Shown here: piece by piece, positions 20,363 to 30,880 of the stretch | Numbering within the stretch: position 1 is the stretch's first letter | Layout of the letters: the number at the start of each line of letters is the position of its first letter | NCBI GenBank assembly: GCA_016630955.3 | Contig: CM049988.1 | Span: 2,232,001 to 2,296,000 of the forward strand | Direction: 5' to 3' | From: Didymella arachidicola | Lineage: Eukaryota > Ascomycota > Dothideomycetes > Pleosporales > Didymellaceae | Length of the DNA stretch: 64,000 nt | Made by a program: the position numbers and the translations under genes | Notes under the pieces: model-generated | Databases searched by the model: none | Seen by the model: only the letters and a program-made list of their open reading frames with translations | Told to the model about the DNA's origin: nothing

Positions 20363-21537
20363 GGCGAAGGTGTGGTCGCGTAACTAAGGCACGGTCGCGT
20401 CAGTATCGCGATATGCTATCGATGCTTTGGATATGATGGATCGTACGATACGTAAGGGCGCAAGGAGCTGGGAGGCGCGTCATGCTGAGCTACGGGGTTG
20501 GTGCTTACCAATTGTTGCCTTGCTCACGAGGTCTTATGTGTTACCTTAATGATGAACGGGTGTTATCACGACAGCAACGACGTGTTGTGTTAGTGGATCG
20601 AGAAGGGTGGGTAGTGTGAGGTTGAGCTTCAGGGCAGTGCCGCCGGAGAATTGAGCGAGTAGCAACACCCCCGTCAGCCCCTTGGCATGCCGTACGCCCA
20701 TTCCGATATTAGGCGGATTACATGAGCTTGCGTCTTTTTGTTTCGCGAGCTCCAGGTTCCGACCTGGGGTTGCATGCTGTCTTTGATTGGTTGCTGAAGG
20801 TGAGGAGCGTGAACGCTGCAACGGCAATAGTCCGCTGCTTACCGAAACGCGTTATAGCTCCCGCGCGCTAGCGAGCCATCCCACCCTCTTTCGTCCCACG
20901 CCCTCCACCTTCTTCTACTAGTATGTCGACTCAGCGTTCCTGGATCATGTGGCCCATGACTGCATCTGGATATGAGGGTCATTAAGAGATCAGCTCTTGC
21001 CAAATGTACAAAGATGAGCTGGATCTCAAATGCACGCAGTACCTGCAGACGCGTCGTGGAAGGCGAAGACCAGAAGCTGTGCCCTGGAGGTACGCACGTT
21101 GTGCGAACCCTCGAGGCAGCTATCATGCTTGCCATAACAGCGTCTAAGGTGTGAGCGAATCGCCAGTTGAAGAAAGGGTCAGCAACGTAGACTGAGCCAT
21201 GGAACGCGCAGTCCCTAAATTTGGTCGAAGTAAGTAAGCGTAAATTATCAAAGCCATTGGCGGGGAACATCGATTGAGCACGATGATTGAACTGGCTCGA
21301 AAAGGCTCGGTACCATTGTCGTGATCACCTCCAAACCCGCACATCGTGTCACTATTTATTCCAAATCGTCTCCTGTCCCTGCTTCTCAAGATTCTGGCAG
21401 AATAGCTAGATTCTGGCAGAATAGCTAGATTCTGTCCTTTCTCTTCAAGAAATCCTACTTTGAACTTTCCAGCACGAACAACAAGTTTTGAGTACAGCAA
21501 TCTCTTGTTCAACGTCTTCCTCTATCACTTTCCCAAC
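20363..21537. promoter_or_regulatory. divergent promoter region with a 19-bp direct repeat
   Basis: 1.17 kb between the divergent peroxiredoxin and amino-acid transporter genes. No gene was recognised. Near the transporter side two and a third copies of a 19-bp unit lie at 21391-21434. Confidence 0.5.
21391..21434 (+). repeat. 19-bp tandem repeat upstream of the transporter
   Basis: Two exact copies of ATTCTGGCAGAATAGCTAG (21391-21409 and 21410-21428) and a partial third. Each copy contains the inverted motif TTCTGGCAGAA, so the unit is a short palindrome. It lies about 105-145 bp upstream of the start codon and could be a regulatory element or a leader repeat. Confidence 0.75.
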
Positions 21538-23287
21538 ATGAGTTCACATCAGGGGGCCAGTGTCTCCACCGCGTCCACGGGGACGAAGAAGAGGGACGGG
21601 TCACCAAATGAGCATGAACTGCAGCAATTCAACAAAGTGTCAGACACCGAGGGACAAGTCTCTCCGCCTGTTTCTCAGGATGCTTTTGGCAACGAAGAGG
21701 GCGCTGAGATCCAATACACGACATGCGCATGGTGGTGAGTAGCACGGTCGCTTGAGCGTCGTCCATCCAAAATATTCGCGTTCAATATCGTTAACATAAT
21801 CGATAGGCATACAGGTGTTTGTACGAAATCCCTGCTTTATTGATCCGAACATGGCTAATAAACGTAGTAATGCTTGCCGAGAACGTTTCGCTCGGTGTCC
21901 TGGCTCTGCCACAAGCACTTGCGATCCTAGGCATCGTCCCTGGTCTTTGGTGTATCTGTTTCCTCGGCTTGATTGCAACGTACACAGGATGGCTCATCGG
22001 AGAATTCAAGCTTGCATTTCCGCAAGTGCAGTCTTTCCCTGATTGTGGAGAACTCATCGCTGGACGTACTGGAAGAGAGGTCATGGCTTTAGGCTCAGTC
22101 CTCATTCTCATCTTCATTAGTGGTGCGCACATCCTGACGTTTGCTGTCGCCATGAATGCCTTGACAGATCATGGGACATGCTCGATTGTGTTCGCCGTCG
22201 TGGGCCTCATCGTCTGTCTTGTGCTCGGCTTGCCAAGGACATACGAGAACGTGAGCAAGCTTTCCATCATCTGTGAGTAAACCCAGCGACAGGAAGAACG
22301 AAGACTGATATCAACAGCCTGCGCAAGTATCGTCATTGCGGTGTTCATTGCAATGATCGGCATTGGCATCACCAAGCCAGATGCAGGCCACATCCTAGCC
22401 GTGCGACCTGGCGTTTCCATCGTAAAGGGGTTGGGGCCAGTCCTTAACATCATCCTAGCTTACAGTAAGTAATCTTCCAAAAGATTCGTACTTTTGGCGA
22501 TTCGAGGTTAACCAGAGTAGCCGGCCACGTTGCCTTTATCTCTTTCCAATCCGAACTGGCGGATCCAAGAGAATTCAAGAAAGCACTTTTCTTCGAGCAG
22601 GGTATCGCAATCACCTTCTACATGATGATCTCAGCCGTCATTTACTATTATGCCGGCCCACTTGTCACGTCCCCCGCTCTCGGATCAGCAAGTCCAGTCG
22701 TGACTAAGATCGCTTTTGGCTTTGCTATACCAACGATTATCATCGCCGGTGTGGTCAACGGATCTGTGGCCTGCAAGTACATCTACATTCGAATGTGGAA
22801 AGGCACAAACGTCGTCCACGAGAAATCCGCCAAGAGCTTGGGCAGCTGGTACGGTATCTGCATCGTGTTTTGGGTGGTTGCATGGATCCTCGCTGAATCG
22901 ATTCCAAACTTCAACCTCCTTCTTGGCCTCATCGCTGCACTCTTTGGTTCCTGGTTCAGCTGTAAGTTCAAGTTACTGCTCGCCGCCAGTATTAGACTAA
23001 CGTGTCATAGATGCCCTTCCCATGGTCATGTGGTTCTATCAGCACAAGGGATCTTGGTTCAAAAACTCGCGATGGGTTATGTGGTCAGCTGCGAATGCTT
23101 TTCTGTTCTGCATTGGTGTTGGAATCGTAAGTACACCCAATCATGCACGGTGTATCGGCTAATTGCATGCCAGTTCGTTCTTGGCATGTACGCTTCCGGT
23201 ACCGAGCTACGAAATGGTTCTGGAGGTAAGGTCTTCTCGTGCGCCAAGAACTGTTCTCCGGTGAGTGCGGCGTCTGGACAGGAGTGA
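21538..23287 (+). CDS. amino-acid transporter (AAAP/Aa_trans family)
   Basis: Predicted membrane permease of 477 residues, related to fungal neutral amino-acid permeases. Seven exons: 21538-21734, 21807-21820 (only 14 nt), 21868-22272, 22318-22464, 22521-22961, 23011-23126 and 23174-23287; frame is kept at each join. A hydrophilic N-terminus of about 60 residues ends in EIQYTTCAWW, and the micro-exon supplies most of HTGV so the product reads WWHTGVLMLAENVSLG, aligning without gaps with the usual first membrane segment of this family. Later hallmarks are GLPRTYENVSKLS, YTGHVAFISFQSELADPREF, TIIIAGVVNGSVACKYIYIR and SYALPMVMWFYQHKG. About eleven spans are expected. The C-terminal tail is short. 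All introns are GT-AG, 45-72 nt. Substrate cannot be told from sequence. Confidence 0.88.
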
Positions 23288-23600
23288 GTACAGGTTGCTG
23301 CACAAACGCGCAAGGGCCTCAGCAGGCTGTTAGATACTGAAATTCTGGCTGTAATAGCGTACATATTGACTATAATGCTTCAATGTTCAAGACAGACTTT
23401 GTTTCATGATTTCGATGTGAATGTGCAGCTCACGTGTTAGCGCGCTTGCCGGAACGCGCTTGCTGCTATCGATACTGATTGTCGTCATTGCCACTTCCGC
23501 TTTCTTTAATCAATCGACAAGCAGTAATTGCTATATTGCACATTCAACCCAGGCAGACTGCAGCTGTACTGCCTCGGCGCGAATCGCGTTTTCAAGCACT
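23288..23600 (+). promoter_or_regulatory. 5' flank of the SWIM-RING gene
   Basis: 313 bp after the transporter stop. An ATG at 23421 is in frame with the next gene and would add a 60-residue hydrophobic extension (LLLSILIVVIATSAFF), which looks more like translated leader than protein. Confidence 0.4.
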
Positions 23601-24572
23601 ATGAATTCATCACTTCCACCATCGAGATCGATGCGCAAACGCAATGCCACTACATGCTATTTCGAGTACGGCGAGGAGGATCCTGAAGATGAACAGCAAA
23701 CGCTCGTAAAGGGACCCAAGAAGATCAAGAAAGAAGAAGTGGAGGCGCCTGATATCATAATTCTAGAAGATACGCCTGTGCGAATCAAGAAAGGTAAGAA
23801 GGCAAAAGACGATGAGGCACCTCCTGTAGAGAAGCGTCTTCGTCGACACCGCGCACGGGCACCGGGCAGCTACCTTGAGATCAAGAACCGCGCCCTCACA
23901 CAACGCCTCACCGTCCTCTCGCGCGAACGATGCGGTACCGACGAGCTCCCCGGGGAGAAGGTGGTCATAGCTGGCTCGACAGGCAATGTCTACACAGTCA
24001 TTGTGGGCCTCGTACCCAGCTGCGATTGCCCACACGCTCAGAAGGGGAATCAGTGCAAGCACATCATCTACATTATGTTGCGCGTACTGAAGGCTAGAGA
24101 AGAGGTTGCGTACCAGCTGGCGCTCACGGGTTCAGAGCTACGCGAGCTCATCAAGAATGCGCCTCTCATCCCTGGCGTTGAGACCAACGGCAATGACAAG
24201 CCTGGCGAAGAGCAAGATGCTAACCGCAAACCCATGGAGGGCGAGTGTCCCATCTGCTACGACGAGCTCGATTCCAAGAAAGACAACATTATATACTGCA
24301 AGACGAGCTGTGGGAACAACGTACACAAGGCTTGCATGCAGTCCTGGATTCAGGTTGCTGCGAGGGGAAAGGCTACTTGTCCGTACTGCCGTGCAACTTG
24401 GGACACCGGGGAGGCTTTCGATGGCAGCTTAGGAAATGTCGATACCAAAGGACTGCAGAGGAACGAGGATGGCTATCTCAATATTGCAGGCCAGCTCGGT
24501 CTCAGCGGCGAGCGAGACTACTCGACCTATCATCAATTCTGGGTGAGACGTCACTTTGGTCGTAGTTATTGA
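23601..24572 (+). CDS. SWIM and RING zinc-finger protein (putative E3 ubiquitin ligase)
   Basis: Intronless gene for a 323-residue protein. After a basic N-terminus (KKIKKEEVE, RLRRHRAR) comes a SWIM zinc finger: Cys141 and Cys143 (CDCPHAQKGN), Cys152 and His154 (QCKH). A linker of about 60 residues leads to a RING finger with Cys216/Cys219 (CPIC), Cys233, Cys237, His242, Cys245 and Cys260/Cys263 (CPYC). This order is seen in the ZSWIM2/MEX kind of E3 ligase, where SWIM contributes protein or DNA contacts and RING recruits the E2. The C-terminus has GYLNIAGQLGLSGERDYSTYH, a stretch also typical of fungal members. The start at 23601 avoids the unlikely hydrophobic upstream extension. Substrates unknown; cytosolic or nuclear location inferred. 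Confidence 0.85.
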   Translation: MNSSLPPSRSMRKRNATTCYFEYGEEDPEDEQQTLVKGPKKIKKEEVEAPDIIILEDTPVRIKKGKKAKDDEAPPVEKRLRRHRARAPGSYLEIKNRALTQRLTVLSRERCGTDELPGEKVVIAGSTGNVYTVIVGLVPSCDCPHAQKGNQCKHIIYIMLRVLKAREEVAYQLALTGSELRELIKNAPLIPGVETNGNDKPGEEQDANRKPMEGECPICYDELDSKKDNIIYCKTSCGNNVHKACMQSWIQVAARGKATCPYCRATWDTGEAFDGSLGNVDTKGLQRNEDGYLNIAGQLGLSGERDYSTYHQFWVRRHFGRSY

Positions 24573-24998
24573 GATACTGAGGGTTGGCCGCTCGGGGCGC
24601 ATTGGTCATGCTTGAGTTTCAGATCGACAGGCTTAAAGATTCATTTCCAAGGGCGTCTTATAAATACCCTTCCAAGATTGGGAACGGATACGGCGGTGCG
24701 TGGTGCTCTGTCAGCTTGCCAGACTGTTGCAGAGCGCGAGACCTCTGAGACGTTATTATGGAATCATACAGAATCTATCATTGGATCGATGGATGATAGG
24801 CAGTCGTTTTGTGCTGCGGCCTTACGAATTGGGGGCTGATTATGTCGAGCGCTAATCTGCAGCAGCGCCTGCCTCACTGCTTACATCGTGGCCCAATGAG
24901 CGATTCGGACCATTAGCCTCACTGCAATCACACCGACCTTTAGTTGCAGGTCCGCTCCCAACGCTGCCTCCTAGCAAGGCTATCTCCAACATTCAACG
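24573..24998 (+). promoter_or_regulatory. intergenic region before the ankyrin gene
   Basis: 426 bp without a supported gene; probably the 3' end of the SWIM-RING transcript and the promoter of the next gene. Confidence 0.5.
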
Positions 24999-27000
24999 AT
25001 GGAAGTCGCAGCAAGCGGTATAGCTGTTGCATCGATCGCCATCCAGCTACTGAACTCCACGAATACGATCAGCACGTTTATACGCTGTGTCAAAGATGCA
25101 TCGCAAGAGCTGCTCCAAATTTCCGGTCGTCTTGACAGGCTAGGCGGGATTCTACAAGTCGTTGTGGATGTATTGGACCAGCAGGCCTCACTGCAAGATG
25201 AGCTCATACCAGTTCCCGATTCCATTACCAGATGTCTACAAAGGTGTGAACAGACTCTTGCGCCTCTTCAGGAGGTGGTCAATAAATCTTCGAAGATTCA
25301 GGCTTCAAGCCGTCTGCGTCGGCTGCAGGCGGACGTCAGAGCGGCACTCAAGGCTGGTGAAGTGCGCAGCCTGGAGGATCGTCTTCAGCAAGAAATCGAC
25401 ATCTTGAGCCTTGCGCTTATCGCCAATGGCACTAGAATTCAGTGAGTCCCCCTCAATACGAAAGAAATCGGTAGGCTGACAAGAGTAGACTGCACATGTA
25501 TACTGTGCTACTTCCTAAGCAAAGTGCATCCCTGAAGAACCCTCCACCAGCAGCTCAGGAACTACGGATATCACACGGCAGTGAAGCTGGACTCGGTTTA
25601 AATCACCGCCAAAACGTCTCAAGCAGCATCGCCACATCCTTCCATGCTCTACATATCCGCAATATCAGGTCCAAGCGTATCCTTTCTGGAGACCTCTCTT
25701 CGGGCAGACGGGATAGAAGTGGCAATGGTTTTAAACTGACAGAAGAGAACGAGTACTTTGTTTCATTGCCCTTCGTACGATGGGGCATTTTCATGAGCCA
25801 GCAGACTCGATTTGGACCCATCTTCCCGGCCCTGCGCGTGTACCCTATCATCGATGATATGGATAGTCTATATGACAAGGTGAACACTTGGACAATACAG
25901 TCCTTTCAGATGGACGTGTGCTATGGGAAAATCCACCCGTTCACCAGAGACCGAAACCACCACAGTCTGTTACACGTAGGTTTGCAACATTGCTCTCCTG
26001 GCGAACAGTGGCTTACGATTTCCTTCAGCTCGCAGCCGAACGACGACGGCCTGATCTATATAGCCTGCTATTAGATTACGGCGTGAAATCGGACCACGGG
26101 AAGCGCGGCAGCGTATGGGACAGCATCTCACACTGCGAGGTTGTGGATAATACATCGAAGCCGTACGAGTTACTCACAATCGATACCTACAGGCTTCTCT
26201 GGGCGGACTACGAAGGAAACCCTCGAGCGCTGCGTTATATCCGTCAAGGAGGACCATGGGGAACTCGGGAACTAAGATGGTCTAGTGTTGAAATTTGGCC
26301 TTTTGAACAAAGCCCAACCCAACTTTGTGGATCAGAGCTGACAGACTTTCAGCATGCAGTAATGAGAGGCATGTTCTTGAACTTCATACGGGAGACAAAT
26401 CTTGAGGGACTACGATGGCTTGACAAAGTGCCCCATACAGCTGCACGAATTCTGCTAGCTGAGGAAATCCGCAACGGCACCTTTGGTCTTCTGAAAACAT
26501 TTTTTACAGACCTACGTCTGTTCCAGCCTCAGACTATTGGTGCTACTATTATCTCAGCGTTGTCACTCTTGGATATCGATATCGAAGGTTGCATCATGCA
26601 GGAGCTTCTTCAATTTCCGCTTGGCGTCATCGAGAGCAATGGTTGTCGGTTGGGAAAGAAGATTACTTTTTCGAAGCAGAGCCCAAGTCGGTATACCCTG
26701 GACTGGGTCTGGGTGTTTGATCGGCTTGCCCCGGGATATCTTCTGTTAGCAGAACTCCTCTCGCTGACGGTAGATTCGGACTTCAATCTGCCTTGTCATG
26801 GCGATCGGTTTCCGGCCAACCTCTACGGACCGCTGTTCGCGAATCGCCACGACCGCGCGAAGCTCTGTCTTATGGATACAGAGATAGAGAAGTGGCCACA
26901 AAGATTTGAATTCCGAAGAGCGAAGAAAGAACGCAAAGATCTGGCGCGTTCAAAGCAGAAACCCACACGCCCAAAGATGCCAGGGTCATGGGTATTTTGA
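24999..27000 (+). CDS. STAND-type N-terminal domain plus ankyrin-like protein
   Basis: Predicted 633-residue protein from exons 24999-25441, 25489-25975 and 26029-27000 (introns 47 and 53 nt, GT-AG). The N-terminus MEVAASGIAVASIAIQL and the coiled, Leu-rich 150 residues after it resemble the fungal N-terminal domain found in STAND/NACHT and ankyrin proteins linked to heterokaryon incompatibility. The second splice creates SLLH-LAAERRRPDLYSLLLDYG, a good ankyrin repeat (about residues 305-335). The C-terminal 300 residues have no motif I know and end in a basic tail rich in Lys/Arg. No P-loop or NACHT motif is present, so the nucleotide-binding module is absent. It is followed by a convergent HET gene. 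Function unknown; a role in self/non-self response is only suggested by the domain and neighbour. Confidence 0.75.
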
Positions 27001-27781
27001 GCAAGGCACACCGCGTAGCAGAATTTCCGGCCGGATGGCCGTTGTCCGAGCATTACTTCTCAATAACAATGGAAAAGAACGACCGTATACTACACAATAA
27101 ACCTACGCTGCTCTTAACCAGTTTCTCATAAGGTCATCAACCTGAAACACTTTCCGTGAACAGAGAGAGGGACAACCAGAGCTATATTCACGCCAATAGA
27201 AGGCCTTCTCATACTTCTCTCCGCGACGTCCTAATATTGCGCTCGGCCAAAACTGACGCTCGACCGGATAGCGGTGATTAAGAACCCACCAAATACGGGC
27301 GGATTCCGATGTAAGGGATCCCTAGCACTTTTAGTGAATGTGCTGTTCATGTACGATAGAGCTGAGCGCGATTTCGTCTGTTCAGCCTTGATAAAGAGTT
27401 CGCCGCGTCTATATGACCAGAGTGACAATCTCGGTGTGATGTGCAGTCTTTCCCAAGCCGAACTTCAGGTTGAAAACGCTGAATTGCCTGCTTTCTTTCG
27501 TCTGAGAAGAACCAGTGGTATACCTTGCGATTGAGTACGGTCATCTGTTTGGCAAAGAGCAGCTGCAGTTGTCTGGGGCGTTCAATTTATCATAGTCGCT
27601 ACAGTCATGTACACTCAGTCTTACCGAAGACCAAGAAAAGGTAAAACTCATAAGGGTCATATGAAAATCAAAGATGTCACAGATGGGGGCCGAGTATGCA
27701 TTCCGCGCCGAATTCTACTGCAATTGTCTTTTTTGGTCTTCTGCCCTATAGAGACGATTCGACGAATGACTGCAAGCTTCT
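27001..27781. other. convergent intergenic region, no gene seen
   Basis: 780 bp between the 3' ends of the ankyrin gene (+) and the HET gene (-). Short frames exist (for example 27274-27534) but carry no recognisable motif. Confidence 0.5.
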
Positions 27782-29488
27782 TCAAATGAGTACAAACTGA
27801 TCCACGTGTCCATCATCTATCTCTTCGCCACGCATCGCGCCTTCAAAGTAGCACTGGCCGATAAGCCGAAATTGGCCATCACCCACGGGACGCAAAACGA
27901 GAGGAACCTTGGACCCAGATATCGCGCAGATGAGATCGCCTTTGTCGACACTCCGATGCGTCAGTCCAAGCCTCCAACGCTGTCCAACGATCACGCTTCG
28001 GCCCCATGCCACCCGTGCATGGTCACGAAACGAGTCACGTAATGCGGAATTTTTTTTTCGTTTATTGTTGGAACATCCAGAGGGCAAAGGATTCTTTAGA
28101 TTCTTGTAGGTCTTCAAGAGTTCTTCGATATGTGCCTCTGACAGTCCGTCGCGGCACCGCAGACGTTCGCTGCAGGTGAATGCGAAGGAGCCATCTGCTA
28201 GCAGTGTGACAAGAAGACGGGCTGTGGTGATGGGTGCCTCTTGAGCCAGCCACACTGCTCGAATCTGGGTTTCCAGGCGGCCCAAATCCAGGAGTTTGTA
28301 TGCATCCCAGCCGCAGCGATCCGAGTTTGGTTCTCGTACGTGATTTAATTGGAAGGTGTGTTGAACCTCATCAATCTTTGTTCCAGAGACGACTAGGTGC
28401 GACTTGTTAGGTGACATCGCAGTGACTTCTCGGTAAGGGCGCCCCCTAGAAGCGTTGAAGTAATTCGTGTTGTTGTAGTAAATCATCGCCTCCAGACCGA
28501 GAGGTCTTGTCCAATGCGGTACCCAGGAGGGAAGATCCGGCCATATCGCTGGGGATGATATCGCACGATGCAAGCTCCCAAGCACATCCAGACTCTCGGT
28601 ACCTTTGATGATCTCTCTGGTCGCGAGGATGGGTATTGTGTCGACACCCATGTTGTAGTCCACTGTCATCTGGATGCGCGGGTCATCTATCAGCCCTAAG
28701 AAGCCAAATATCGAATCTTCGGGCCTTGTGGTATGGCACCGAGGAGCGAAAACAGACAAAGTGTAATAGAAGCACCCTCGCTGCCCACCCTTGCGCTCAT
28801 ATCTCAGGCGGTCTATCTCAAATAGTACGAAGCAACCCGGCATCTGCCTTATGCTCAACATGTCAGGTGTTCGAGACCCCTGCTTGTCATCGTGACCTCT
28901 CGCCTTCTTAGCAATTACCCACAGATCCTCGATGTCAAATGATCGTGTGCCCATGAAGAAAGTGACCTTTGGTGGCAAGACGGCCTCTTGTACAACCCAT
29001 CCTCGACGAAACCAAGGTAGCTCAAGGATATTTCGCACTGCTATGCAGTGTCGATCCATTGTCAGGCTATCAGTCGCCAGTTCGACTGCGTTGCTCTCAT
29101 CTTTACCCAGCCAAATGAGGACACGCTTCGCAGTACTGAAAATCTGACCCATGATCTTGACTTGTTGACTCCGCTCGTCCCAGTCCATCTGATTTATACA
29201 GATCTGATCAACCCAAAGGTACCCGCTTGTACAATGCTCGCTGAGATAGTGTAAGGTTTCGCCTAGGCTTGGAGTGATCAGTACATTTGCGGCTCCAAGC
29301 TGTAATGCGAGCGATCGTTCTTGATCTCCCCATACGTAGGATAGTGCTTCGTAGGATGGCGCAGAGCCCAAAGGAGTATCAATCAAGTCGTACGTAAAGC
29401 CAGTCAGTGTAGTTCCATTCCTTCTAAGGAGCCTTATGTGATTCGAGAGTAAAGTGCGGTACGGGGATTGCACAGCAGGCAACGCCAT
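27782..29488 (-). CDS. HET-domain protein (heterokaryon incompatibility)
   Basis: Intronless gene for a predicted 568-residue protein with an N-terminal HET domain, a module that triggers programmed cell death when unlike fungal strains fuse. Diagnostic motifs are in order: YRTLLSNHIRLLRR, SYEALSYVWGD, LWVDQICINQMDWDERSQQV, RVLIWLG and LPWFRRGWVVQEAVLPP followed by FFMGTRSF. The middle contains the usual DSIFGFLGLIDDPRI block and the C-terminal third the conserved CAISGSKVPLVLRPVGDGQF stretch with YFEGAMRGE. The frame is open further upstream but without an ATG, so 29488 (MALPAVQSPY) is taken as start. No partner domain such as NACHT or WD40 is attached. It is transcribed away from the gene at 29962. 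The incompatibility role is inferred from the family; many HET genes have no tested phenotype. Confidence 0.93.
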   Translation of the reverse strand: MALPAVQSPYRTLLSNHIRLLRRNGTTLTGFTYDLIDTPLGSAPSYEALSYVWGDQERSLALQLGAANVLITPSLGETLHYLSEHCTSGYLWVDQICINQMDWDERSQQVKIMGQIFSTAKRVLIWLGKDESNAVELATDSLTMDRHCIAVRNILELPWFRRGWVVQEAVLPPKVTFFMGTRSFDIEDLWVIAKKARGHDDKQGSRTPDMLSIRQMPGCFVLFEIDRLRYERKGGQRGCFYYTLSVFAPRCHTTRPEDSIFGFLGLIDDPRIQMTVDYNMGVDTIPILATREIIKGTESLDVLGSLHRAISSPAIWPDLPSWVPHWTRPLGLEAMIYYNNTNYFNASRGRPYREVTAMSPNKSHLVVSGTKIDEVQHTFQLNHVREPNSDRCGWDAYKLLDLGRLETQIRAVWLAQEAPITTARLLVTLLADGSFAFTCSERLRCRDGLSEAHIEELLKTYKNLKNPLPSGCSNNKRKKNSALRDSFRDHARVAWGRSVIVGQRWRLGLTHRSVDKGDLICAISGSKVPLVLRPVGDGQFRLIGQCYFEGAMRGEEIDDGHVDQFVLI

Positions 29489-29961
29489 CTTGACAGGCTT
29501 GTTATCAGGAAGAACTTCGTCAGGGCAGTATAGCAAGAAAACTTGGAGTACTTGGGCGGCCTTCGTAGAAGTCAAATGAGTATTTCGCAGGTCTTGTACG
29601 TGCCTTGACTGTTAGGACTTGATAGATGCGGTTCACCGTCAAAAAAGCATGTGCAGATGCAGAGCCCCTTCAGCTCGCTTGTGCTGGTCCGCTGAAAGTC
29701 AGCTCGCTTAGTTGTCCAGATACCTTTCGCTCGTCTACCTATAGGGTTCAACATCAGCTCGCTCCCTCACGTGTTTTCAGAATACTAAAGCCATTGTGTG
29801 ACGATGACAGCGGACAGCCAAGCACGAAAAGCCAGGGAAGTTGCACCCAATCGGGCCGGCAAGCGCCACGCTAAGACTATGCGCCACACAGCCACGCCAG
29901 TTCATTCCAAGTTTCCAACCTCATCTCACACTTCCATCCTTATGTATCAGAACGGCGTTAG
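29489..29961. promoter_or_regulatory. divergent promoter between HET and papain-like genes
   Basis: 473 bp separating two divergent start codons; no gene within. Shared control of the two genes is possible but no site was recognised. Confidence 0.5.
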
Positions 29962-30880
29962 ATGGGATCGGATGCTTTATCGAAGTTGACCAAGGCCGGA
30001 GAGACGGCCTGGAAGTCATTCCAGACGAGATGGTGTGTGCTGCCTCAGGCTGTTCACCGCTCGCATCACGTGCGTTCAGCTGATCCAGACGTGTAGGCTC
30101 GACCGGACGAAGGGACCACAGCCTGATGCGCAGCTCACCGAAGCCATTCGCCAGAAGAATCTTTATCTCCGCCTAATTGCAGCGAAAATTACAGGCAACT
30201 CGGAATCGGAAGTACCCCCACTAATATGCACACCACAAGCACCTGGTCGGGCGGTCTTTCTTATTACGACACCAATCGCATTCGGCAGGCTTGAACTCTC
30301 GAGAAAAACGTACGATCTCCTCGCCAAGCATGTCGGCATGAGCTTGAACAGTGTCTCCCACTGGGCCGTGGTGGTTGTTGATCGGAGCCTGGGACCCACT
30401 TATACTTACGACCTCATGAGCGACCAGCTGAAGGTTCAAATGCTGATGAACAACTATTTCCGCGTATACGAAGCCACCGAGGAATTCATCTCTACTTGGA
30501 GCTCGTGCTACTATGTGGGCGAGACGCTGAAGAGCCATGAGGAGATCCAGTATCTCGGTAAGCTCGGGTTCACATGGCAGGCTGTATGCTGACAATGCGC
30601 AGGTGAAGGATTCATTGCTGCGAATAAGCGATATAATCTTCTCTCTAACAATTGTCAGCATCTCACAGAGAACCTTGTAAGGGAACTCTGCAACGGCAAG
30701 ATGATCAGCCAAGCCAAGCTTGAAGAAGAGATCCGTCTGATCTCGCCAAAGATCGCGCGTGACCTCATGGTAACAAGACTGCGGTCAAGGCTAGAGAAGG
30801 AGGATCAGAGAGAGGACAGCGAGTCGGTGCAGAACGATGTCTTCACGATCAAAGAGCTGTGGGGCAGGATGAAGCATTAG
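29962..30880 (+). CDS. conserved hypothetical, candidate papain-fold (LRAT/PPPDE-like) protein
   Basis: Predicted 269-residue protein from exons 29962-30032, 30097-30557 and 30603-30880 (introns 64 and 45 nt). The first exon was deduced because the long frame has no ATG: MGSDALSKLTKAGETAWKSF joins in frame to LDRTKGPQPDAQLTEAIRQK. The central part has a His in SHWAVVVVD followed by a strand TYTYDLM, and about 100 residues later a Cys in NLLSNNCQHLTENLV. A His-then-Cys pair in this layout, with an Asn-Cys-Gln motif at a helix start, is typical of circularly permuted papain-fold families such as LRAT/NlpC-P60 and PPPDE. The C-terminus is charged (LRSRLEKEDQREDSE). I do not recognise a named orthologue; enzymatic activity is inference. 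Divergent from the HET gene. Confidence 0.7.

Noticed and set aside
21735..21814. single-intron model of the transporter first intron
   Set aside because: In frame, but adds about 15 unexpected residues before the first membrane segment; the two-intron model aligns better.
27782..29575. longer HET frame from 29575
   Set aside because: The upstream part lacks an ATG (starts with TTG); the ATG at 29488 gives the usual HET N-terminus.
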